Source: Diospyros lotus | Taxonomy: Eukaryota > Streptophyta > Magnoliopsida > Ericales > Ebenaceae | Assembly: GCF_014633365.1 (NCBI RefSeq) | Contig: NC_068351.1 | Span: forward strand, 8,996,907 to 9,060,906 | Direction: 5' to 3' | Length of the DNA stretch: 64,000 bases | Shown: piece after piece, positions 1-9,400 of the stretch | How the letters are laid out: every line of letters begins with the position of its first letter | How positions within the stretch are numbered: position 1 is the first letter of the stretch | Translations under genes and position numbers: made by a program | The notes under the pieces: model-generated | What the model saw: only the letters and a program-made list of their open reading frames with translations | The model's database searches: none | What the model was told of the DNA's origin: nothing

Positions 1-190
1 GGGTGGTGTTGTAAGGAAATATGGGAGTGGGAATGTGCAAATTGATCAGGGAGAAGAAATTGCAACAACTGTTCAAGAGGAAGATGTCCCAAGTAGCACA
101 ATTGTTCTCAATTGAGGCCACTAAGCAATTGGAGATTGGAAATGAAGGAGAACCTAAATCCGAGAGTCAATCGTGTACAACCACTTGGTA

Positions 191-258
191 GGTACACGAA
201 TTGGCCCTATTTGATGTACTTGGCAGGTACACGAATTGGCCCTACTTGATGTACTTTT
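191..258 (+). repeat. 35-bp tandem duplication in gypsy element
   Basis: Two copies start at 191 and 226, each opening with GGTACACGAATTGGCCCTA and differing at few positions. They lie just upstream of the RT-domain start and probably arose by local duplication after the element died. Confidence 0.85.
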
Positions 259-339
259 AGTTGAATACCAAGATCTTTTTGTAGAACCTATGTTACTGCC
301 CCCCAAAAGATCCTTGGACCACACAATACCCCTTCAACT

Positions 340-721
340 TGTCATGACCTAAGGAATAATAGAAGGGCATCATTGTAATAGGGTTGCAATGGGTTGTTAG
401 GATATTTTTACAAGTTGTTAGAAGCACATGGGTGCTGTTAGGATGTTGTTAGAAATTAGTTAACTAGCTACTATGCCTGTATAGAGGCCAATTATAAGTG
501 GAGAGGATATGCTTGAAGTGATTAAATGAATTTCTAATTCTCTCTCTACAATTCTCTACAATCTCCCTCTCATTTTCTCTCTACTTCTCTCCCTCATTTC
601 TCTCTACATTCTCTCCCCATTTCTGTCCATTTCTTCCTCTCAAATGTTCTGTTCTTGATTCTATTCATTAGCTCATTCCGATTGTCATTCCAATCCTAGG
701 CTAAACCCTAGGTTCATGACA
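340..721. mobile_element. Solo LTR inserted in the gypsy RT region
   Basis: A 382-bp block begins TGTCATGACC and ends TTCATGACA, giving a perfect 8-bp terminal inverted repeat (TGTCATGA/TCATGACA) and the TG...CA ends of an LTR. It is flanked by an exact 5-bp target duplication, CAACT, at 335-339 and 722-726. Coding similarity to the RT region stops at 334 and resumes at 722. There is no internal region, so this is a solo LTR left by recombination. Its CT-rich middle and its end (CCTAGG...CCTAGG) resemble the host element's own LTR at 3452-3903, so the two are probably related families. Confidence 0.9.
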
Positions 722-1482
722 CAACTTAATGCTGAACTAGTGAACATTAGGTCTTATAGATACCCCCCTAAACTCAAATCTGAGATTGAAAAACTTGTCA
801 AGGAGATGTTGAACCAATTTATAATCCAACCCAGCCACAACCCATTTGCCTCACCCGTCCTATTGGTCAAGAAAAAAGATGGGACATGACGTTTCTGTAT
901 TGACTATAGACAACTCAATGCCATTACCATTAGAGACAAATTCTCTATTCCAATCATTGAAGACCTATTGAATGAACTCAAAATTGGACCTAAGATCAGG
1001 ATATCATCAAATTAGGATGGACCCAAATGACATACCCAAAACAGAATTCAAGTCACACCACAGCCATTTTGAATTTACTGTCATGCCTTTCTGTCTAACC
1101 AACGCACCAGCCACATTCCAAGCCCTCATGAGCCAAATTTTTGAACCATGCCTCAGAAATTTTGTGTTGGTTTTCTTTAATGACATCCTAGTTTATAGCC
1201 CCTCATTTGATCAACACCTAGACTATCTTAGGGCTACATTTGAGATCTTGAGATTCAACCAATTGAATATCAAGTGGTCAAAGTGTGCTTTTGCACCAAA
1301 AAAGGGTGGAATATCTGGGGCATATAATTTCAGGGGCTGGAGTGGGCACAAATCCCAATAAAATTAAGGTTGTTGTGGCATGGCCTAGACCTACCAGTAT
1401 CAGGGCATTGAGAGGGTTCCTGGGGCTCACTGAGTATTACAAAAGATTTGCAATAAATTATGGGATGATCAGCAAACCATGA
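722..1482 (+). pseudogene. gypsy reverse transcriptase remnant
   Basis: The translation shows RT landmarks in order: an SPVLLVKKKDGT segment (about 845-886), [10 protein letters not shown] (about 890-920), [15 protein letters not shown] (about 980-1025), NAPATFQALM (about 1100-1130) and VFFNDILVYS (about 1170-1200). Breaks are an in-frame TGA at 887-889 where the family has Trp, a frameshift near 970-985 with loss of a few codons, and another near 1310. The catalytic box reads F-N-D-D-less (VFFND), with AAT at 1179-1181 replacing the first Asp codon, so the enzyme would be inactive even if the frame were intact. Confidence 0.88.
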
Positions 1483-1960
1483 ACTGAATTGTTGAAGAAA
1501 GACGGCTTTAAGTGGAACCCTAGGGCTGAGGAGGCCTTTGAGCAATTGAAGAAAGTACTAAGTGAAGTACTAGTGCTCGGATTGTCAGATTTCAACAAGC
1601 CATTTGTACTGGAAACCAATGCTAGCAACCATGGCATAGGGATAGTCCTTTCACAGGATGGAAGGCCCTTAGCCTTGCTCAACCAACCTTTAGCCCCCAG
1701 ATACCAAGGACTCAATATTTATGTGGCAGTCCTTATGACCATAGAGAATCCTTATGACCATAGAGAAATGGCGACACCATCTAGAAAGAGGAAGATTCAT
1801 TATTAAAACGGATCATGAAAGCTTAAAGTTCCTATTACAGTAGAGACTGCATACTCAGTTGCAGAAAAAAGGCATGGAAAAACTCATGGGATTGGATTAT
1901 ATGATCCAATTCAGGAAGGGGAGGGAGAATATGGTAGCAGACGCTTTGTCTCACTGCCAA
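1483..1960 (+). pseudogene. gypsy RNase H remnant with 19-bp duplication
   Basis: The RNase H-like segment contains FVLETNASNHGIGIVLSQ (1600-1655); the catalytic Asp of the usual ETDAS motif is Asn (AAT 1618-1620). A 19-bp tandem duplication (CCTTATGACCATAGAGAA repeated, about 1730-1767) shifts the frame. Downstream in another frame lie a KTDHESLKFLLQ-like segment (about 1803-1840) ending in TAG and an ADALSH-like end (about 1937-1955). Confidence 0.82.
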
Positions 1961-2039
1961 GAGGAAGGAATGAATGCTGCCATTTCAACAGTAGTCCCAG
2001 ATTAGCTCAAGAAGTTACAAACAACTATCAACAAGGAGA

Positions 2040-3060
2040 ATGGACCAAGGGATTGTTGGAACAGTTGAGCTTGGATGCCAATAGTAGGCCAGATTACTCA
2101 TTTAACAATGGAGTGATAAGGTATAAGGGCAGGCTGGTGATAGGAGAAAGTGAGGCGTTGAAAAATAGGATACTACAAACATTACATGAGTCTCCTATAG
2201 GAGGTCATTCGGGCTTTCAAAACACTTACCATAAGGTGCAACAAGTATTCTTTTAGCCTCAGCTTCAAAAATGTGTGGGACTATGTGTTGAGGTGTGGTG
2301 TGTAGAAGATGCAAACATGAAACAGTGGCTCATCCGGGTCTTCTACAACCATTAGCCATTCCAGACTAGGCATGGACAAACATAACTATGGATTTTATAG
2401 AAGGACTTCTAAGGTCAGAAGGGAAGGATTGCATAATGGTGGTGGTTGACCGTTTCTCAAAGTTCAGTCATTTCATAGGCCTATCCCACCCATTCACAAC
2501 ACGAGAAGTGGCGAGAATATTCATGGATAATGTGGTGAAGATGCATGGGATTCCTCGGTCTATAGTTTCAGATAGAGACAAGATATTTACCAGTTTGTTC
2601 TGGAAGGAATTGATGAAATTTCTAGGCACCAAGCTACTAATGTCTACTGCATACCACCCAGAGATAGATGGCTAATCAGAAAGGGTGAGCCAGTATTTGG
2701 AATCCTACTTAAGGTGCTTTAGTTTTTTACAGCCAAGAGGGTGGCATAAGTGGCTGGTCGTTGCTTAGTGGTGGTACAATTTGAGCTTCTAGAGCTCGAT
2801 CAAAATGACTCTTTTTGAGGCTCTCTATGGCTATAAGCCAAGATTGTTACCGGCCATTGGGGGACATTCTATAGTGGGGGTAGTTGAAGCATATTTGCAA
2901 CAAAGACAAGATACAATCAGGGTGGTTAAGTCGGAATTGGCTAGAGCACAAAATAGGATGAAACAATTGTTTGACAAGAAGAGAAGTGAAAGAATATTTT
3001 CAGTAGGGGAGGATGTCTATTTGAAGCTTAGCCAACAACACTTCAAGCCGCTGAGCCACT
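2040..3060 (+). pseudogene. gypsy integrase remnant
   Basis: The zinc-finger region is visible at 2053-2256 (HESPIGGHSGFQNTYHK gives the His pair), interrupted by TAG at 2254-2256. The core domain follows at 2388-2675, with the first Asp in VVVDRFSKF, the second in VSDRDKIFTS, and STAYHPEIDG before a TAA stop at 2673-2675. Past further stops, KMTLFEALYGYKPRLLP (about 2803-2850) leads into a tail rich in basic residues. Most stops replace codons expected to be Trp, Gln or Glu. Confidence 0.86.
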
Positions 3061-3074
3061 AGCCCATATCCAAA

Positions 3075-3420
3075 TTGAGTCCCAAATGCTATGGGCCATT
3101 CACTATGTTGGAGAAGATAGGTGCAATAGCCTACAGGTTGCAATTGCCCGAAAGAACACATATTCATCTTGTGTTCCACGTTTCCCTCCTCAAAAAGGCC
3201 ATCGGAGTGCAGAGATCATCCCGTACACTACCACCTAGGGAGAAAGCAGAAGCAGTCCCTACTGCTATCTTGGACAAGAGGGTGATCCATAGACATGGAG
3301 TTCCTCTCACTCAGGTCTTAGTCAAGTGGTCCACACTACACAAAGATAATAATACATGAGAGTACTTGCCAAATTTTCTCCAGCAATTTCCCAACTCAGC
3401 CAGCTTGCTACACATTTCTT
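3075..3420 (+). pseudogene. gypsy integrase C-terminal/chromodomain-like remnant
   Basis: The translation YGPFTMLEKIGAIAYRLQLP followed by a LVFHVSLLKK segment is typical of the region after the gypsy integrase core. QVLVKWSTLHKDNNT then a TGA at 3357-3359 and EYLPNFLQQFP recalls the chromodomain-like end of plant gypsy polyproteins, with Trp-to-stop at the conserved position. Confidence 0.72.
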
Positions 3421-3451
3421 GAGGACAAAAAATGCCTTGAGGGGAGGGGAT

Positions 3452-3903
3452 TGTCACGTTAGCAGGCTGTTGTTATGCTTGTTGTGCCTTAGTTAGGCTT
3501 GTTGTTATGCACATGGGTGCATGTGGGAGGTTGCTAGCTGGAGGAATGTTCCAGCACACCTTAGTTAGGCTTGTTGTTATGCAAATGGGTGCATGTGGGA
3601 GGGCTGCTAGCTGAAGGAATGTTCCAGCACACCTTAGTTAAGCTTGTTGTTATGCACATGGGTGCATGTGGGAGGCTGTTAGGCTATGTAAGCCACAGCT
3701 GGGGTTGATAAGGATATGTTTTTGAATTGTTGAATGAATTCTCTCATTTCTCTCTTTCTCCCTATGTTTTCCCTCTCCTTGCTGTTCTGTCTATAATTCT
3801 TCCCCCCATTTCTTGCTGCAATACTCTTCCCCTCAGTCTGATTCCTCCTCTGATTTCCCTCAATTTCCTATCTTAAACCTAGGTAAAGCCTAGGTACACA
3901 ACA
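3452..3903 (+). repeat. 3' LTR of the gypsy element
   Basis: It starts TGTCACGTTAGCAGG directly after the purine tract AGGGGAGGGGA (3440-3450) and ends TACACAACA, giving TG...CA ends and about 452 bp. It contains a threefold tandem repeat near its start and a long CT-rich stretch (about 3735-3860). The TG start adjacent to the polypurine tract fixes the left boundary; the right boundary at 3903 is inferred from the terminal CA and the match to the end of the solo LTR. Confidence 0.8.
3487..3700 (+). repeat. 72-73-bp tandem repeat inside the gypsy LTR
   Basis: Nearly three copies start at about 3487, 3559 and 3632, each opening CCTTAGTTA(G/A)GCTTGTTGTTA and containing GGGTGCATGTGGGAGG and GGAATGTTCCAGCACA. 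They sit in the U3-like part of the LTR, where repeats often carry promoter elements; that role is inference. Confidence 0.88.
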
Positions 3904-6486
3904 TAGACTAGTATTAGTTAAGAGTTACTAGTATTAGACTATCAGGTACTTCTGGAATATTCTTTTAACAATAAGTTAGCCTAATAGTTTTTTGTTGTTT
4001 TTCCCCCTAAAAACTAAAGTGTAACAGCACAATTCTAAGAGTATTAGACTCCCTCCTTTTCTCACATTTTATCCTGCTAGAACTCTGTTCTCCCTTACCT
4101 ATCACAAAAAAAAAAAAAAAGAGAGAGAAAAAAAAACTCTGCTCTCAGTAGATTTCAGTCCATTAATTTGATTGTATCTTCTCTCCCTAGTAAACCCTAT
4201 TCAAGAGTAAGCAGATTGCATTGGATTCCTAAATTGATAATTTTGGAACAGAGCTTGGAATGTGCATTCCAAGACATAATTGTTGGGCTACTAGTGTTTT
4301 CTGGTAATGCGAATCCAGTTTAGCATCTCATTCATCATGGTGAGCGCTGATTTCTATTCTTGGTTACTTTTAGTTTGGTCATTATAGGATTTTTAAAAGT
4401 TCCTGGTGAAGATTGTTCACTTGTAATATTTATATATTATGCCTGTTCTGTTAAGTTGTTTGTTATCCCATTTTCTGAATCTACACTGATCATATAGATG
4501 CATAACATTGGTATTCTGTCTTGATTCAACACCTTGCAGTTTGATATTTAGAGTTTCCATTAGAACTTCTAATTCTTTAAGTCTCAAACTTAGTTGGATG
4601 TTGAGTAGTTCCATGGGTTGCTATCGTTATAGATTAACATGCTAACAAGAAAGGAGTCATGTTTGAAATTTCATTTGGGAAACTTTCTGAACAGTATCCA
4701 ATTCAATAAGATCGTTTTATTCTGTGTCCTCTTTTTTTTTTTTTTTTTGGTCATTTTGCTTTTAGATTGGTGTTCTATTGGGGTGGCATCCTATATGCTT
4801 TATGGTTCAGAGTCTAACAGTATTTTGGTGGCATAAATGATGCAGGGGCTTCTATTTTCAGAACCAAATAATCAGAATTGGGATTTTACTAGGAAAAGTT
4901 GGTGAGAATGATAAGGATGTGTCATTCAATAGATTTGGGTTTTTTTTTTTTTTTTATGGTTTATGAGGCTAAGCATGAGATTCTTATGTAAACATAAATT
5001 TAGCAAGCAGGATTCTGGTTGCAAAGAAGAGGGAAAATTTAGCAAGAGAGGCAAGGATGAGAACAAAAGATGGAAAATTTTTGGTGCATGCCTATGTGCT
5101 TAGGCTATCGAACTCTTGAAAAATCCACCATATTCACAAATAACAACCGGAAACAGTGTTTTTGCTTATCATCGCTCACAAGCTGTTCATCACATTCACA
5201 TGCACAAAATATATGCTTGTATATGATGTACATACCTATAGGGACCAATCTGTAGGCAGAAAGCAACAAGTAAAGCTTGTACCCAGGTAAATCTTGAGCT
5301 ACAAGTGAAAGCCTATGATGTGGACTGCAGCTGGGTGTTTCAAACCATTGAACTTGCACCAAAACCAAGTAAATTAAGCATTCAAACAGCTGACTTTAGC
5401 TGCTAACCTAGGGGACTTCTGGGGGACAAGCTCGTTTGGCATCATTTTGATTGAATCAAGTAAATAGTCTGCACCCCACTTTAGGCTACAAAATGTAATG
5501 TTACAAAATGACTCCTGTACTTAAAAATGTAAAACAGTCAAATTTTGCATTTTTTAATTCTTTTTTAAAACTCTTTAAATCTAAAAAGAAAGTAGATTCA
5601 AGTGTTCTTGCCAAAATATTTTGTAATAACCATTTTCAAAAAATTCCTGAAATTATTCTGCAAAATAGTGTGCTTAATTCCCAATGTCATTTTTCAAGAG
5701 CATAAAGTTTGAAGTTAAAAACAAAAGTAAAACACTGCTAACGAGGGCAATGTTCAATGATATACCTGAAGATTCCACAAAACAGTTTATGAAGTACAGA
5801 AGCCAATCTGAGACAAAGCCAGAAATCATTTACTTTCATTTCCAAGCTACCTTTTTTCATGCTTTCAGGCTGCAACTTGTAAGGTTGGCATGCAGTAAAC
5901 CTGTCACAAAAAGTGACTTTTGGCAGCATTGTTCACCTTGTCAGTACTTTTGTATGTTGCTCAGGAACTTCCTATTTGATCTAATGAATCTTTATGTTTC
6001 CAAGGTTGACGAGGTAACTTTTAGAAGGCTTGTCTGCCTTAAAGGTTTTCTAGCATTTATAAGTAATGTCCTAGATGTAAATCAAAATTTAAAGTGAGTT
6101 TATTGGTTTCCTTGTTCATGGAACTCCTTTTAGTTTCTTGGTCATGGAACTCCTATTAGACAAGTCTTTATATGGAACTTTTTACTAATTTATTAAATAT
6201 CATTACAAAACATGCTCATTTTCATTTCTCTCTTTTCTTTGTCAATTTTGTTTCTAGTTTCTTGGATGCTTCAGTATGAAGCATCAGGAACCAAAACATA
6301 GACCCAAGAACTGAAAGTTATTGTTTAGCTAATTTTGAAGCCTCTTCCTCTGTTTTGGGAATGTAACTAAACACTTCTCCATGTCAGAACTTGACAACGT
6401 AAACATGTTCATTTTTTTCCTTGTTTAGTTATTTATTTATTTCAGTACAGAGGGCCATATGATATAGTTTTGAATATTTTGTGCAG
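3904..6486 (+). other. DNA upstream of the first recognised HMGCL exon
   Basis: AT-rich sequence with A/T homopolymers (4106-4120, 4731-4749, 4938-4955). No convincing coding exon is visible. One weak candidate exon is 4191-4303: acceptor TCTCTCCCTAG before it, donor CTG/GTAATG after it, and an ATG at 4260 opening 14 codons. It has no recognisable similarity to the N-terminus of HMGCL and ends in phase 2, whereas the next exon begins in phase 0. Confidence 0.4.
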
Positions 6487-9400
6487 TTTCTGGGAACCAT
6501 ACCAAGATATGTGAAGGTAGTGGAAGTTGGTCCAAGGGATGGATTGCAAAATGAGAAGGAAATTGTTCCGACTGCTGTAAAGATTGAGTTGATAAAGATG
6601 CTAGTTTCTTCTGGGTTGCCTGTTGTTGAGGCTACTAGTTTTGTCTCACCAAAATGGGTACCACAGGTAAATTTTGCCTAGTTCCTTTTATCAGATGACT
6701 ACTATATGTGTGGCTAGTATTTTTGTATTGTATTTGTGGTGAAAGAATATCCTACTATGACTACACATTTTCACCCTATTTAGTTTCTTTTCTCTTGGCA
6801 TTCATATTTGCTTGGTTATCCTTAAGTTCTCCCTTTCTTTTGCTTCTGTTTTCAAAAGACTAGACAAACATTCTTCTTTTAGCCACATAAAACAGGAACC
6901 AAGGATAGTTCCCTTTAGCTAATGATGAGAATGCCAAGCATTTTCTGAAAGCTCTAAAATATCCCATCTTGCCTCAGGCTCCACATCACGCAAAAAGGAA
7001 CACTCTTTAACCATTCACCAAACTAGTGCAAGCCCATATAAGAATGGAATGGTGAGGTGGTTGAGACAAAGATGCCAATCCTGGATTTGACCCTCAATTC
7101 CCAAATCACCCTCCAAATGAAACAAATACTCTGGGGACAGTGGACAAATAGAGAATGTTCCAATGCCAGATGGGTGTTAAACCTAGTTATCCTTCCTGTC
7201 CTAACACCTAGTGATCATGGAGTAGGTCAAATAAAAGTAGCCATTGAGTGCTCTTTTCCCTGAACAAAAGGGATTGAGTTATAGGGAATTCTTAGAGTAA
7301 TAGACTCTTAGCTGTGCTTGTGGGAGGAGGATAAAAGGTTGTCATGAGATGCAATAAGTAGAATGAAGAATATATTTTCTTTATTGAATTATGAAAACTG
7401 GTACTGATTTTATTTTAAATGAGTATGAAAACAGGATTATTTGGGGAAAAGAAAACTGATAATGTTCTTATTCTAAATGGTTATACAAATTACATTACAT
7501 GTGAAAATCATGTTAAAAAAAAAATCTTGCACTTCATGTTTGGTTGATTTGTTACCCAAAAGAGAAGTACTTCTTTTCAAGCTTCATATTCTTAGTTTTG
7601 TGTATGTTTTGTTTAATTTATCAGGGAAAAAAACAAAAAACAAAAAAAGGTATATGCTTTTTTTGAAAAAAAATTATCAGCATAAGCTGATATTTTATTA
7701 GAGGGATTCATTTTAAATCTTAACCACACTTATTTCAGCTATTTGATTTTCTTCTGTAACCCACAACCAATTTTTAGTAATTAAATGAATACAAACAATC
7801 CCCCCCTTCCCTCTCTCTCTCTCTCTCTCTCTCACTCACACACACACACACGTTGTTCTTGTGGTTGGAAGATCATGTTGTTGCCCCTCCCATGAACTGT
7901 CTCTCTCCTTGCAGCAAGGAATCTACTCCCTGACTTGCATCAAAAGTTGCCCAGATTAGGTATTTTATTGTTGGGAAGAAAGGCAAGTATGGAGGGGGGC
8001 AGAGAATATGAAAATGTTCTGGACTATGCTCCAGTAATGTGAAAAAATGGTAATGAGAAAATAGGTTTTCCATGCCACCTTTTATAGCAAATGCACTTCT
8101 TAAATGGTTTACCTCTCTTTGTGTCATCTTAAATTACCTGGGATTATGAATAACTGAGTTGATTCCAGGATCTTTTCATCTTTCTTATACGATGGTGTTT
8201 GTGTTCATTGAGTGTTAGTTGTTTAGAGCCAAGATTACAATGTGATACTTACTGTAAATGTTGGCAGTATGCGCCTTTAGTGACTAGTTTATTTGAGCTG
8301 GATCCTCCAATCTTTTTATTAATTAGTAAAATGGGTGGATTAAATAAAATGTACCTTCCTGTAATTTTTGTTAAACTCTCTACAGAAGCTCCTACTTGTT
8401 TCAATTCTTCTTGTCACCCATTGGAAATCTTGTACTTGCTTGCTAGGTAGTATGGATGTGGCACCATGAAAATCCCAACATGCCAATAATTCTGAAAGAT
8501 TAGATTCATTTCTGAAGGGAAAAGAAAAGGGAAAAAATTCACTGTATGAAAATAGGACTGATATTAACTTTTATGGAGTTGAAATATTTTATATGTTAAA
8601 AAAGTATTATGAATAGTGAATCCAGTATAGATTTAATAGTTGCAATGGCTTGAAGTAAAATATTTAAAAGACCTGATGGAGATATTTATCTTTATTCATT
8701 CTGTAGTCTCCATTTTATTTTCTTCAAAATTGTGCCAAGGCCTATACATACATGTATAACTGTGTCTGGGCAATAAACATGTTTTTTTTCTTCCCTGCAA
8801 CATTTCCATTAAAGGTGAAAGAGTAATAGGGTAACTTGACCAATGTCCTACATTTGGCAGTGTGTGTGCAAGAGAGTTTCTATGCTCCTGAGCAGCTAGG
8901 GTGTTTCTCCATCAGCATGGGTGAAATCTCTCCATCTGCATCAAGGAGAAACAGTCTCATGCAACATAATTAATTGAATTTTCTGTTATTTCTTAGGGTT
9001 TTTTTTTTTTCAACCCGTGCTTTGTCTTATCATGCTCCTATTAGTTAGGTTAAATCCTTTTTTAATACTTGGCTTTATTTGACTTTATTGCCCTGTGAAT
9101 TCTTGGCATCTTTTGCATATAATAGCTCTAGGTTAATGTAATCTGTGGGTTAATCCCCTCTATCGCAGTGGCTCTTTATCTGACTGATAGATAATGCAGT
9201 TTGTAATAATTGAAGTAGAACTCAGCACAATTCAAAATTGCAGCTAGCAGATGCAAAGGATGTCATTGAGGCAATTCAGAGTGTTGAAGGAGCTAGGTTT
9301 CCTGTTTTAACCCCTAACCTTAAGTTGAGTTGCCTGTTCTGGGATGAATATTGTGTTGAAATGCATTCCTAAGTATTTCTGATGGCATACAGTGTGTTTT

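Larger units (their letters stand above)
1..3903 (+). mobile_element. Ty3/gypsy LTR retrotransposon, degenerate, left end outside window
   Basis: Pol remnants appear in gypsy order: reverse transcriptase (about 240-1480), RNase H (1489-1930), integrase (2053-3060), then a C-terminal chromodomain-like tail (3075-3420). They are followed by a purine-rich tract (3440-3450) and a 3' LTR (3452-3903). The RT-RNaseH-integrase order separates it from copia. The 5' LTR, primer site, gag and most of the protease are not in the window. The reading frame is broken by many stops and several frameshifts, so the copy is dead. A solo LTR of a related family interrupts the RT region. Confidence 0.93.

Noticed and set aside
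5684..6097. 137-residue plus-strand frame as a missing 5' HMGCL exon
   Set aside because: No similarity to the lyase N-terminus, no mitochondrial-presequence character, and no supporting splice sites.
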